From Chloroflexota bacterium (GTDB taxonomy: Bacteria; Chloroflexota; UBA6077; SHYK01): a stretch of 64,000 nucleotides of DNA. This document shows, piece after piece, positions 56,036 through 64,000 of the stretch; the stretch's first letter is position 1, and each line of letters starts with the position of its first letter. The notes beneath the pieces were generated by a model, which saw only the letters and a program-made list of their open reading frames with translations, had not been told where the DNA came from and ran no database searches. Where the stretch lies: assembly GCA_009692845.1 (NCBI GenBank), contig SHYK01000003.1, positions 253,956-317,955 of the forward strand, read 5' to 3'. Made by a program: the position numbers and the translations under genes.

Positions 56036-56458
56036 GTGGCTGAGCACGCTCGCTCCAGGGACACGACGGCAAGCCCTGACACGCTCTGGCAAATCTGGTC
56101 CGATCCGACCACTTGGGGTGAGTGGAATCCTGACGTCGCCCAGGTGAAGCTGGATGGGCCCTTCGCCGTCGGCACCAGCGGCGAGATGTTCATGACCAGC
56201 GGGCGACACCACAAGATCACCATTGAGAGCATTGAGTCCGGTAAACAGTTTGCCCTGTTGGCAACTGCCATTCCTGGACATCCGTTCCTCTTTCGATGCG
56301 AAGTCGCGGCAACCGGCTCGGGAAGCCGCGTGACCCAGGGCGTGACCGTACGCGGCCCACTGGCCGGGCTGCTTTCCCCAATGATGGGAGAAAAAGTTGC
56401 CGAGGGATTTGTTCCTATCCTGAACGCCTTGGCAAAACAAGCTGAATCGAAAGGCTAG
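56036..56458 (+). CDS. SRPBCC (START/Bet v1-like) polyketide-cyclase-type protein
   Basis: This 140-residue single-domain protein has the SRPBCC fold: DTLWQIWSDPTTWGEWNPDV, GTSGEMFMTSGRHHKITIE and a long C-terminal helix (EKVAEGFVPILNALAKQAES). Family members bind lipids or polyketides in a deep cavity. The GTG at 56036 has a strong AAGGAGG site; the frame is open for another 190 bp but without family features. It lies 15 bp upstream of dprA and may be in the same transcript. Confidence 0.85.
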   Translation: MAEHARSRDTTASPDTLWQIWSDPTTWGEWNPDVAQVKLDGPFAVGTSGEMFMTSGRHHKITIESIESGKQFALLATAIPGHPFLFRCEVAATGSGSRVTQGVTVRGPLAGLLSPMMGEKVAEGFVPILNALAKQAESKG

Positions 56459-56473
56459 CTACGTGGCCTGCAT

Positions 56474-57583
56474 ATGAGCTCGACGGAAGATGGCCTGGGC
56501 GCGGATCTCGCTTTCTGGATCAGCTTGACCCGAGTCACGGGAATTGGCCCCCGCCGGTTCGATCTCCTCCTGGAAACATTTGGCACTGCTGAGAAAGCCT
56601 GGCTGGCCTCGATGACCGACTTGCTGCAAGCCGGCCTCGACCGACGGTCAGCCGACTCGCTCATTGTTGCCCGTCGCAAGGTCGACCCGAGCCGCGAAGT
56701 CGACAATATTCGCGCACGAGGCATCAGAGCGATCACGAAGCGAGATTCGGACTACCCCGAACAGCTTGCCGAGATCTATGACGCACCTCCGGTCCTCTAC
56801 GTGCGCGGCGAGCTCGGAACAGCGGACGCGCTTGCCCTGGCTATCGTCGGTACTCGGGGGGCCAGCACCTACGGGCGAATGGCGGCCGAGCAATTGGCGA
56901 TCGAGCTAGCCCGCGCCGGGGTCACCATCGTGAGTGGTCTGGCCCTCGGCGTGGACACCGCCGCTCATCGAGGGGCCCTTCAGGGCGGGGGCCGCACCAT
57001 AGCCGTCCTGGCCAGCGGGCTCGACCGAATTTACCCTAGCCAGAATGCCGGACTCGCTGATGAGATCAGTCGGAATGGCGCCCTGGTTACTGAGTTTCCG
57101 CTCGGCATCAAGCCGGATGCGGTGAACTTTCCTCGTCGCAATCGCATCATTTCTGGCTTGACACGAGGAACGCTCGTAGTGGAAGCTGGTGAAAGGAGCG
57201 GGGCGCTCATTACCGCAGCGTTTGCCGCTGAGCAGGGACGCGAAGTTCTGGCCGTCCCCGGATCGATCTTCAGCTCCAAGAGTAAGGGCACGAACGCATT
57301 GATTCGCGACGGCGCGACCCCGGTCACGTCCGCCGACGATGTGCTGGCTGAGCTGAGGCCAAACCACCAGCCGCGTCAACTGTCGATCGCTGATATTGTG
57401 CCCCTGGATGAAACGGAAAGGGTGTTAGTGAACGTTCTCAAAGGTGATCCCGTCCACATCGACGAGATTGCCAGGGAAGCGGCGCTTCCCATGTCGCTGG
57501 TGAGTGCAGCGTTGGCGATGATGGAGCTCAAGGGAATTGTCCGTCAGTTGGGCGGAATGCATTACGTACGCGGAGGCGCCTAA
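56474..57583 (+). CDS. dprA: DNA-processing protein DprA
   Basis: This 369-residue protein protects incoming single-stranded DNA and loads RecA during natural transformation. The Rossmann core has ALAIVGTRGASTYGRMAAEQ, IVSGLALGVDTAAHRGALQ, LASGLDRIYPSQN and FPRRNRIISGLT. A SAM-like helix-hairpin-helix lies near the N-terminus (VTGIGPRRFDLLLE) and a winged helix (DPVHIDEIAREAALPMSLVS) at the C-terminus. It is directly followed by topA with no spacer, a conserved order. Confidence 0.96.
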   Translation: MSSTEDGLGADLAFWISLTRVTGIGPRRFDLLLETFGTAEKAWLASMTDLLQAGLDRRSADSLIVARRKVDPSREVDNIRARGIRAITKRDSDYPEQLAEIYDAPPVLYVRGELGTADALALAIVGTRGASTYGRMAAEQLAIELARAGVTIVSGLALGVDTAAHRGALQGGGRTIAVLASGLDRIYPSQNAGLADEISRNGALVTEFPLGIKPDAVNFPRRNRIISGLTRGTLVVEAGERSGALITAAFAAEQGREVLAVPGSIFSSKSKGTNALIRDGATPVTSADDVLAELRPNHQPRQLSIADIVPLDETERVLVNVLKGDPVHIDEIAREAALPMSLVSAALAMMELKGIVRQLGGMHYVRGGA

Positions 57584-59749
57584 TTGGCGGGCAAATTGGT
57601 GATCGTAGAATCACCAGCAAAAGCAAAGACCATTGAGAAATATCTCGGCCGCGGCTACGAGGTTCGCGCCTCATTGGGCCACGTCCGCGACCTTCCCAAG
57701 AGCAAACTTGGCGTCGATATCGACCGGGACTTCGCGCCCCACTACCTCGTGCCGAGAGAAAAGGCTGCCCGGGTCAAAGAGCTGAAGAGTCGGGTGAAAC
57801 AGGCCGACGAGATCATTTTGGCGACCGACCCTGACCGGGAGGGAGAGGCAATCGCCTGGCATCTCGCGGAGACTATCGACGTGGGGGATCGGCCGGTGAG
57901 CCGGGTCGAATTCCACGAAATCACCCGCGCCGCGGTCCTGGATGCGATGAAGCATCCGCGCCGAATTAACTATCAGCAGGTAAACGCTCAGCAAGCGCGC
58001 CGGATCCTGGATCGTTTGGTCGGCTACCAGATCAGCCCGTTACTCTGGAAAAAGGTCCAGCGAGGCCTATCGGCCGGGCGAGTGCAGTCAGCTGCGCTCC
58101 GTATTGTGGTGGAGCGAGAGCGGGAAATTGACGCCTTCGTGCCGGTGGAATCCTGGTCGATCGAAGCGGAGCTTGCCAAGCAAGGCCCGGTCCGTCGGCG
58201 CACGTCGAATAATTTCACGGCGACTCTCCAGGAAGTCAACAAGAAAAAGCCGGAGATTCGTGACGAAGCAGGTGCTAACGACCTCCTAACGAAGCTCGCG
58301 GGCGCTGCTTTTCGAGTGGAAGAGGTTCGCACGCGGCAGCAGCAGCGTCAGCCCGCCGCACCGTTTACGACGAGCACGCTGCAGCAGGAGGCCAGCCGTA
58401 AGCTGAGCTTCGGCACCAGCAAGACGATGGTCGTGGCCCAGCAGCTCTACGAGGGCATTGATTTGGGCAAGGAAGGGTCAGTCGGGCTCATCTCATACAT
58501 GCGTACCGACTCGACCAACGTGTCTCTGACCGCGGTTGATGAAGCTCGCAAGTACATCGGTGAGGTCCATGGAGCCGAGATGCTTAGCGATAGCCCTCGC
58601 GCCTATCGGACGCGCAGCCGACTTGCCCAAGAGGCTCACGAAGCGATTCGTCCCACCTCGGTCTATCGGACACCCGTCGATGTCGCTTCCCACCTCTCGC
58701 GGGATCAGGCCCGCTTGTACGAGCTAATCTGGAAGCGTTTCGTGGCGACCCAAATGGCGCCAGCTCGGATTGAGATCACCAGTGTGGATATTGCGGCCGA
58801 GCCCGTTGGCTCACCGGACCGATACCGATTCCGCGCGGCCGGCTCCGTGATTGCCTTTCAAGGTTTCCTTAGTCTCAACCAGGAGTCGCGGGATGAGGAT
58901 GCGGCAGCCACCGACGAAGATCGCAAGCCGCTTCCGGAGCTCGCCTCCGGGGAATTGTTGGACTTCGTCAAGCTCGAGCCGGAGCAACACTTCACCCAAC
59001 CCCCGCCCCGGTTCTCAGAGGCTTCCTTGGTTCGGGTCTTAGAAGAAAAGGGGATTGGGCGACCGAGCACGTATGCGCCGATTATTGCGACGATCAGGGC
59101 ACGAGGCTACGTAACCGTCGCCGAGCGGCGGCTCGAGCCGACCGAGCTTGGCACCCTCGTAACCGGGTTGCTTGTCACCTATTTCCCCGGCATTGTTGAT
59201 ATCGACTTCACGGCCGGTCTCGAAGAGCGCCTGGATGACATCGCAGAAGGGCGCAAGGAGATGGTGCCAGTTCTTCGAGAGTTCTACGGGCCTTTCGCGG
59301 GAGCGCTGGCGGCGGCCGACCTGGAGATGGAGCATGTCCAGGCACCCATTGAGCTAGTCGGGGAAGACTGCGAGAAATGCGGTAAGCCCCTGTGGGTGAA
59401 GTGGGGCCGATTTGGAAAATTCATCGCTTGCTCAGGCTTCCCGGACTGCCGAAACACCCGACCATTTTTGAACAAGGTAGGCGCCTTCTGCCCCGAGTGC
59501 GAGGCCCCCATCGTCGAGCGGCGGAGCCGCAACCGGAAACGTTTTTACGGTTGCTCGCGCTACCCGGAGTGCAATTGGGTGTCCTGGGCGAGGCCGGTTC
59601 CTCAGCCCTGTCCCACCTGTGGGGGATTGATGGTGGAGGCCGGGCGGGGTCGCGCCAAGTGCACCCGCTGCGGTCTAACCCATCAGATCGATGAACATGA
59701 CGGCCTGGTGGAGCCCGCGATTACCAATGGAGTGAGTGCTGCTTCGTGA
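57584..59749 (+). CDS. topA: DNA topoisomerase I
   Basis: This 721-residue type IA topoisomerase relaxes negative supercoils. The TOPRIM domain has LVIVESPAKAKTIEKYLG and the acidic triad TDPDREGEAIAWH. The catalytic Tyr is in GLISYMRTDSTN (~305). Three C-terminal zinc motifs are visible: CEKCGKPLWV..C..C, CPECEAPIVE..C..C, CPTCGG..CTRCG. The TTG at 57584 directly follows the dprA stop. Its own stop overlaps the GTG of pepP. Confidence 0.96.
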   Translation: MAGKLVIVESPAKAKTIEKYLGRGYEVRASLGHVRDLPKSKLGVDIDRDFAPHYLVPREKAARVKELKSRVKQADEIILATDPDREGEAIAWHLAETIDVGDRPVSRVEFHEITRAAVLDAMKHPRRINYQQVNAQQARRILDRLVGYQISPLLWKKVQRGLSAGRVQSAALRIVVEREREIDAFVPVESWSIEAELAKQGPVRRRTSNNFTATLQEVNKKKPEIRDEAGANDLLTKLAGAAFRVEEVRTRQQQRQPAAPFTTSTLQQEASRKLSFGTSKTMVVAQQLYEGIDLGKEGSVGLISYMRTDSTNVSLTAVDEARKYIGEVHGAEMLSDSPRAYRTRSRLAQEAHEAIRPTSVYRTPVDVASHLSRDQARLYELIWKRFVATQMAPARIEITSVDIAAEPVGSPDRYRFRAAGSVIAFQGFLSLNQESRDEDAAATDEDRKPLPELASGELLDFVKLEPEQHFTQPPPRFSEASLVRVLEEKGIGRPSTYAPIIATIRARGYVTVAERRLEPTELGTLVTGLLVTYFPGIVDIDFTAGLEERLDDIAEGRKEMVPVLREFYGPFAGALAAADLEMEHVQAPIELVGEDCEKCGKPLWVKWGRFGKFIACSGFPDCRNTRPFLNKVGAFCPECEAPIVERRSRNRKRFYGCSRYPECNWVSWARPVPQPCPTCGGLMVEAGRGRAKCTRCGLTHQIDEHDGLVEPAITNGVSAAS

Positions 59750-60876
59750 GCCCGGGAACTCGCCTTCCTCGTCTCCGGCAATCGATGGCCGGTGCCGGAG
59801 TGGATGCCGTCTTGGTTTCCCAGCCCGAATCGCGTCGCTATCTCAGCGGGTACAGCGGGAGCGATCTGCCCCCGCGTGAGTCGGCGGGATATCTGCTCGT
59901 TACCGGTGACCGACAATACCTCCTGACCGATCCCCGCACCGAGGGCCAGGCAGCTGCGGAGGCGCCCAGCTTCGAGTTGCGTGTCTACGGAGGGACGTCT
60001 CGGATGTCGGATGTCTTGCGGGATCTGGTCACCGAGTTGGGAATTGCTCGGATCGGTTTCGAGGCGCATCATCTCTCTTATGGCTCCTGGCGCCAGCTCA
60101 CCGAAGCTCTGGAGGATAAAGCGAGTCTTCTGCCCACGCCGGATATCATCGATCAGCTTCGGTCCGTCAAAGACCCGGACGAAATCGACGCAATTCGAAA
60201 CTCGGTGGCACTGAACGATGCGGCTTTTGCGTTCCTGGCTCGCCAACTGCGCCCGGGAGTCAGTGAATTGGATCTGGCTTGGGAAACTGAGCGCTACTTT
60301 CGGACCCATGGAGCGGAGGGCGTTTCCTTCGATCCCATCACGGTGGCCGGTCCGAATACGGCGATTCCTCACGCCCGTCCAGGCGAGCGTCTGGTCGAAA
60401 GTGATGACCTCGTGATTTTCGACATGGGGGCGAAGCTCCACGGCTACTGCTCCGATATGACCCGTACGATCTGCATCGACTCCGTCCCCGACCCCTTTTC
60501 AGACATCTGGCAGATTGTGTTGGGTGCCCTGTCTGAAGCGGAGCAACGGGTCCAGATCGGGATGACCGGCACGGAGCTGGACGCGGTCGCTCGAGGAGTT
60601 ATCGAAAAATCGGGTTACGGCGATGCCTTCGTTCACGGGCTCGGACATGGCATCGGCCTGGAGGTGCACGAGCCGCCCTGGGTCACGCGCACTCGAGGCG
60701 ACATGGTTTTGCAACAGGGCATGGTCTTCAGTATCGAGCCGGGCATCTATCTGCCGGGCACCGGGGGTGTGCGGATCGAGGATCTCGTGCTCCTCACTGA
60801 ACGGGGGGCCGAAGTGCTTTGCTCGTCTCCCAAAAAACTTCGACTCGCGGAGGTACTCAGTGATCTCGACCGGTGA
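59746..60876 (+). CDS. pepP: Xaa-Pro aminopeptidase / M24 peptidase
   Basis: This 376-residue metallopeptidase removes N-terminal residues before proline. The creatinase N-domain covers ~1-130. The M24 domain has the metal ligands Asp (VIFDMGAKLHGYCSDMTRT), His (HGLGHGIGLEVHE), Glu (MVFSIEPGIYLPG) and Glu (GVRIEDLVLL). All five are present. The GTG start overlaps the topA stop. The efp gene starts within its last codons. pepQ-type dipeptidase activity is an alternative. Confidence 0.94.
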   Translation: MSPGTRLPRLRQSMAGAGVDAVLVSQPESRRYLSGYSGSDLPPRESAGYLLVTGDRQYLLTDPRTEGQAAAEAPSFELRVYGGTSRMSDVLRDLVTELGIARIGFEAHHLSYGSWRQLTEALEDKASLLPTPDIIDQLRSVKDPDEIDAIRNSVALNDAAFAFLARQLRPGVSELDLAWETERYFRTHGAEGVSFDPITVAGPNTAIPHARPGERLVESDDLVIFDMGAKLHGYCSDMTRTICIDSVPDPFSDIWQIVLGALSEAEQRVQIGMTGTELDAVARGVIEKSGYGDAFVHGLGHGIGLEVHEPPWVTRTRGDMVLQQGMVFSIEPGIYLPGTGGVRIEDLVLLTERGAEVLCSSPKKLRLAEVLSDLDR

Positions 60877-61423
60877 TCTCAAACGGGGGGTTGTCATCGA
60901 GGCCGACGGCCAACTGTTTCAGGTAATGGAGTACCAGCACATCAAGATGGGCCGGGGGGGCGCACAGGTTCGGATGCGCCTGCGCAACATCCGGTCCGGA
61001 GCTGTTGTGGACAAGACGGTCCAGGCCGGGCAGAAGTGGCCTCGCGTGCATCTGGATCAACGGGGGGTTCAGTTCCTGTATGAGGAAAGCGGCAACTACT
61101 TTTTCATGGACCAGGAAAACTTCGAACAGATTGCCCTGACCCGAGACCAGATGGGTGAGGCAGTGAGCTATTTGAAGGATGGAATGCTGCTACAGGTGTC
61201 GATGAACGGCGATGAGCCGATTGGCCTCGAGCTGCCGATCACCATCGACCTGAAGATTGTGGAAACCGAGCCTGGATTCCGGGGCGATACCGCCGCCGGG
61301 GGTACCAAGCCGGCCACCCTGGAAACCGGCCTGGTTGTCAATATTCCGCTCTTCGTGAATAACGGCGAGACGATCCGAGTGGATACTCGGACCGGCTCCT
61401 ATATCGAGCGCGTGACCTCATAG
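60860..61423 (+). CDS. efp: Translation elongation factor P
   Basis: This 187-residue factor relieves ribosome stalling at polyproline. The three beta-barrel domains are complete, ending ETIRVDTRTGSYIERV. The loop entering the peptidyl-transferase centre reads HIKMGRGGAQVR, so Arg32 stands where many bacteria have a lysylated Lys. Secreted proteins in this window are rich in proline, making EF-P relevant. The GTG has GGAGGT 6 nt upstream and lies inside the end of pepP (17-nt overlap). Confidence 0.95.
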   Translation: MISTGDLKRGVVIEADGQLFQVMEYQHIKMGRGGAQVRMRLRNIRSGAVVDKTVQAGQKWPRVHLDQRGVQFLYEESGNYFFMDQENFEQIALTRDQMGEAVSYLKDGMLLQVSMNGDEPIGLELPITIDLKIVETEPGFRGDTAAGGTKPATLETGLVVNIPLFVNNGETIRVDTRTGSYIERVTS

Positions 61424-61478
61424 GGGCGCGATTGAAAGCCTCACCCACCAACCACTCGATGCTTTTCAGGAATTGAGA

Positions 61479-61970
61479 GTGACTGGCACCGGTCCCGATC
61501 AGTCTAAGTCCGAGCCAGCTCAGCCGCAGGCGGTCGCGCCCGTGGAGCTGGTGCAGGAGTTGATGGCTATCCTGAATGGTACCCAGGTCGCCGAGCTCGA
61601 GGTCCAATGGGGTTCCGTCCGGGTGCAGATTCAACGGGAGACCGGGACGAGAATCCCATTTGCGCAGGCCGGCGAGGTGCCGCAAGCCGAAGCAGCAGAA
61701 CCTTCCTCACCCCAGGTGCCGTCGAGCACGGTTACCTCAACCTCGGTGGGCACGCTAAGACGGGCCGTGGAGGATGGCTTTCCCGCTGTGGGCGATCACG
61801 TCAGCGGAGGCGCCAAGATCGCCGAGGTCGAAGTGCTGGGCATCCGCAACTCGGTATTGGCGACCGTAGACGGCCTACTGTCGGTCTGGCTTGTTGAAGA
61901 CGAAGCGGCCGTGGAGTACGGCCAGCCGTTGGCGGTCATTCAGCATCTCGACGTTCAGAACCCCGGCTGA
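61479..61970 (+). CDS. BCCP-like biotinyl-domain protein without the biotin lysine
   Basis: This 163-residue protein has the layout of acetyl-CoA carboxylase BCCP: an N-terminal helix (VELVQELMAILNGTQVAELE), a Pro/Ala linker and a C-terminal biotinyl/lipoyl-type barrel (VGDHVSGGAKIAEVEVL; ATVDGLLSVWLVEDEAAVEY; GQPLAVIQHL). The EAMKM motif, where biotin is attached to Lys, is replaced by EVLGIR, with Gly121 at the Lys position. It cannot carry biotin there. The position after efp is where accB lies in many bacteria. No accC follows. The GTG at 61479 fits AGGA spacing better than the TTG at 61473. Confidence 0.85.
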   Translation: MTGTGPDQSKSEPAQPQAVAPVELVQELMAILNGTQVAELEVQWGSVRVQIQRETGTRIPFAQAGEVPQAEAAEPSSPQVPSSTVTSTSVGTLRRAVEDGFPAVGDHVSGGAKIAEVEVLGIRNSVLATVDGLLSVWLVEDEAAVEYGQPLAVIQHLDVQNPG

Positions 61971-61983
61971 AACAGGAGGGGTG

Positions 61984-63264
61984 ATGGCGAGGACCGAGGC
62001 AGGGCCTATAGGCGCGCACCACTATCGCGTCGGAGATTTGATCATTTATCTCCGGGAGCTATTCTCCCGAGATCCCGTTCTCGCCGATGTCTGGGTCAGC
62101 GGCGAGATGACGGATGTCACTCGCTCCTCGGCCGGTCACTGGTACTTTACGCTCCGCGATGGTGACGCTCGGATTGGGGTGGTCGTCTTCCGGGCTTCGG
62201 CTCGCCGACAGTCTCAGCCTCCCGCCGAAGGCCACCAGGCGCTGGTGCACGGTGCCGTGGATATCTACGATCAGCGGTCTGTTTATCAGCTCATCGCCGA
62301 TGTGGTGCTTCCGGGCGAGACGGGCCGGATGCGTGCGCAATTCGAAGCACTTCGGGCAAGGCTGGACAAGGAAGGCCTGTTCGCTCCGGAACGAAAGCGA
62401 CGATTACCCGGCTTTCCCAAGCGGGTCGGCATCGTGACCTCCCAGTCGGGAGCGGCGCTCCACGATATTCTCCGAGTCTGGGAACGCCGTTTTCCGATGC
62501 TCGAAGTGTTGCTGGCGCCCACGGCAGTGCAGGGGGAAGAAGCGGTGCGAGGGATCGTCATGGCGCTTGACCGCCTCAATGCTTACCACGAAGACGAAAA
62601 GCCGCTCGACGCGATTATTCTGACTCGCGGCGGAGGATCGCCCGAAGAGTTGGCTACCTTCAATGAGGAAGCGATTGCACGCGCGATCTATGCGTCGCAC
62701 GTGCCGGTTGTCTCGGCGATCGGGCACGAAGTTGATTGGACCATCGCCGATCTGGTCGCCGATCTCCGCTGCCCCACCCCTTCGGCGGCTGCCGAGATGG
62801 TGGTCCCGGATGCCGCCGATCTCCAACGCCACTTGACCTCATCCGCCGACCGCTTGCGGCTGGCATTGGCCCGCCGGGTTCGCGATGCTCGCAGTGCAGT
62901 CGAAAGGGATCGGGCCAGGTTGGCCAGCCGGTCGCCGGTCGCGAGGCTTCAGAACGACCGGACCCAGACCGATGATCTGGCGGGACGAGCGGATCGAGCG
63001 CTCGGAAGAGTCCTGGCGTCGGCACGATCCGACGTGGCGAACACTGGGTTCCGGATGACGGCGCTGAACCCCACCGCGATTCTGGATCGGGGCTATGCGG
63101 TTTGCACCCGAGCCGATGACGGCGTACTCGTCATGGATCCGTCGCAAGTCGGCATTGGCGACCTGTTGGCCATCCGGCTTGCCCGTGGTTCGCTGCTGAG
63201 CGAAGTGGCAACTGCACCTACACTGCCGCCCCGAGTCGACTTGGCTGGAAAAGAAAAAGGATGA
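61984..63264 (+). CDS. xseA: Exodeoxyribonuclease VII large subunit
   Basis: This 426-residue nuclease degrades single-stranded DNA. It has an OB-fold (VWVSGEMTDVTRSSAGHWYF) and the catalytic region FPKRVGIVTSQSGAALHDIL, ILTRGGGSPEELATFNEEA and VVSAIGHEVDWTIADLVADL. A helical C-terminal region follows (DLQRHLTSSADRLRLALARR), then GYAVCT. The ATG at 61984 has CAGGAGGGGTG. The xseB gene starts inside its stop (ATGA). Confidence 0.95.
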   Translation: MARTEAGPIGAHHYRVGDLIIYLRELFSRDPVLADVWVSGEMTDVTRSSAGHWYFTLRDGDARIGVVVFRASARRQSQPPAEGHQALVHGAVDIYDQRSVYQLIADVVLPGETGRMRAQFEALRARLDKEGLFAPERKRRLPGFPKRVGIVTSQSGAALHDILRVWERRFPMLEVLLAPTAVQGEEAVRGIVMALDRLNAYHEDEKPLDAIILTRGGGSPEELATFNEEAIARAIYASHVPVVSAIGHEVDWTIADLVADLRCPTPSAAAEMVVPDAADLQRHLTSSADRLRLALARRVRDARSAVERDRARLASRSPVARLQNDRTQTDDLAGRADRALGRVLASARSDVANTGFRMTALNPTAILDRGYAVCTRADDGVLVMDPSQVGIGDLLAIRLARGSLLSEVATAPTLPPRVDLAGKEKG

Positions 63265-63479
63265 GTGAGACCGGCGGCAGCGGGCTGCTCTCCTTCGAGG
63301 AGGCCTACGCGGCATTACGCCAGGCAGTCGATGACCTGGAGAGCGGCGCCCTTCCACTTGACGCGGCGATGGCCCGCTATGAAGAAGGCATGCGGCTCGT
63401 CCAGATGTGCAACGAGTTGCTGGACGGCGCGGAGCTGCGTATTCAGCGCGTGGGCCAAGAGCTCAACCCGGCCAAGTAG
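63261..63479 (+). CDS. xseB: Exodeoxyribonuclease VII small subunit
   Basis: This 72-residue helical protein wraps the large subunit. It reads LSFEEAYAALRQAVDDLESG, ALPLDAAMARYEEGMRLVQM and CNELLDGAELRI. The signature matches XseB (FEEALxxLExIVxxLExGxL). The ATGA overlap with xseA couples production. Confidence 0.94.
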   Translation: MSETGGSGLLSFEEAYAALRQAVDDLESGALPLDAAMARYEEGMRLVQMCNELLDGAELRIQRVGQELNPAK

Positions 63480-63507
63480 CGCTAGTCGGCAGGGGGAATA
63501 TTGGGTA

Positions 63508-63945
63508 ATGGCTGAGCTCCTCGATAACCGGGTGCTGATTGCCGCTCTGTTGGCCTGGGTGGCGGCGCAATCCATCAAAATTGCCATCGACCTGAGTCGA
63601 ACCGGACGGATCAATTTTCGATATCTCGTTAGCTCCGGCGGAATGCCAAGCGCTCACGCCGCTCTGGTGAGTGCATTGGCGACAGTCACCGGTCGGGAGG
63701 CGGGTCTGCAGTCTCCGCTTTTTGGCGTAGCGGTGGTTGTTGCCTCGGTGGTGATGTATGACGCGGCGGGGGTTCGCCAGGCGGCCATGTTGCAGGCCCG
63801 GATTCTGAATCGCATGCTTGATGAGCTATTCACCCAGCATGCTTTCAGCGAGCGTCGTCTCCGGGAGCTCCTTGGCCATACCCCGATTGAGGTGTTCGCC
63901 GGGGCGATGCTCGGTCTGGCCGTGGGTTTCGTCCTGGCCCGGTAA
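63508..63945 (+). CDS. Divergent PAP2 family membrane protein
   Basis: This 145-residue protein has 4 membrane segments and the signature GGMPSAHAALVSALATVTGR and VMYDAAGVRQAAMLQARILN, ending with HTPIEVFAGAMLGLAVGF. The family (DUF212) resembles PAP2 phosphatases (SGxxSxH), which act on lipid phosphates. The ATG at 63508 follows AGGGGGA at 12 nt. It lies 28 bp after xseB and probably ends this operon. Confidence 0.9.
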   Translation: MAELLDNRVLIAALLAWVAAQSIKIAIDLSRTGRINFRYLVSSGGMPSAHAALVSALATVTGREAGLQSPLFGVAVVVASVVMYDAAGVRQAAMLQARILNRMLDELFTQHAFSERRLRELLGHTPIEVFAGAMLGLAVGFVLAR

Positions 63946-63967
63946 GGCCCGCCCCAAAAAAGGCTAA

Positions 63968-64000
63968 TCAGAGCTCGAGGGTAACGGTCCGAAGCCCTTC
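63968..64000 (-). CDS. Possible 3' end of a convergent gene (cut by window edge)
   Basis: The minus strand reads EGLRTVTLEL then TGA. It lies convergent with the PAP2 gene, as a real C-terminus would. Ten codons are too few for a confident call. Confidence 0.3.
   Translation of the reverse strand, partial: EGLRTVTLEL

Overview
The window reads as a 64-kb stretch of a GC-rich bacterial chromosome. The best guess is a Chloroflexota lineage. Supporting signs are frequent GTG and TTG starts, a 30-residue AURKAIP1/COX24-type ribosomal protein, the block dprA-topA-pepP-efp-BCCP-like-xseA-xseB, a class A RNase P RNA, and several paralogous amidohydrolases of the decarboxylase-like family. This placement is inference from gene content; no 16S rRNA is present.

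Positions 1-13,500 are housekeeping genes: the guaB 5' end, rnpB, a degenerate class II aldolase, a spermidine-synthase-like protein, the bS22-like mini-gene, menA with a YyaL-type protein, citrate synthase, a complete riboflavin operon (ribD-ribE-ribBA-ribH), divergent plsY and gpsA, and a secreted class A beta-lactamase-fold protein. Positions 13,600-22,200 hold a membrane-anchored YvcK homologue, secG, a solute-binding protein, two secreted subtilases and a collapsed third subtilase. Positions 22,200-32,700 hold a PIG-L deacetylase, a queD-SDR / queC pair with an unrecognised HEAT-like protein, the lysine genes dapB-asd-dapA, pnp with a long glycine/arginine tail, rpsO and a VOC protein.

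Positions 32,700-36,700 form a small accessory island. A ferredoxin, an unknown protein and a DUF309 protein lead to tRNA-Cys. Next come a perfect 19-bp inverted repeat, what may be the tail of a lost integrase, a three-repeat type I-E CRISPR array, cas2, cas1 and a truncated cas6e. Cas3 and all other Cascade genes are absent. Beside the truncated cas6e lies a promoter-like box, a structured stretch and a strong terminator that may be a small RNA.

Positions 36,700-55,450 are metabolic accessory DNA: three apparently intact amidohydrolases and two amidohydrolase fossils, two stand-alone dehydrogenase/reductase genes, gamma-glutamyltransferase, a desaturase, a large FAD/Fe-S oxidoreductase, an oligopeptide-binding lipoprotein and a Lon-like protease. 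A pair of roughly 88-bp direct repeats flanks 3.6 kb of this region. The area shows repeated gene collapse: internal deletion, frameshift, and promoter-proximal truncation.

Positions 55,700-64,000 return to tightly packed core genes (SRPBCC protein, dprA, topA, pepP, efp, a biotinyl-domain protein without its lysine, xseA, xseB, a PAP2-like membrane protein), many joined by 4-nt stop/start overlaps.

The observations most worth following are the orphan CRISPR adaptation module with its neighbouring candidate RNA, the lysine-less BCCP-like protein, the zinc-ligand-less aldolase, the subtilase cluster, and the amidohydrolase expansion with its fossils.
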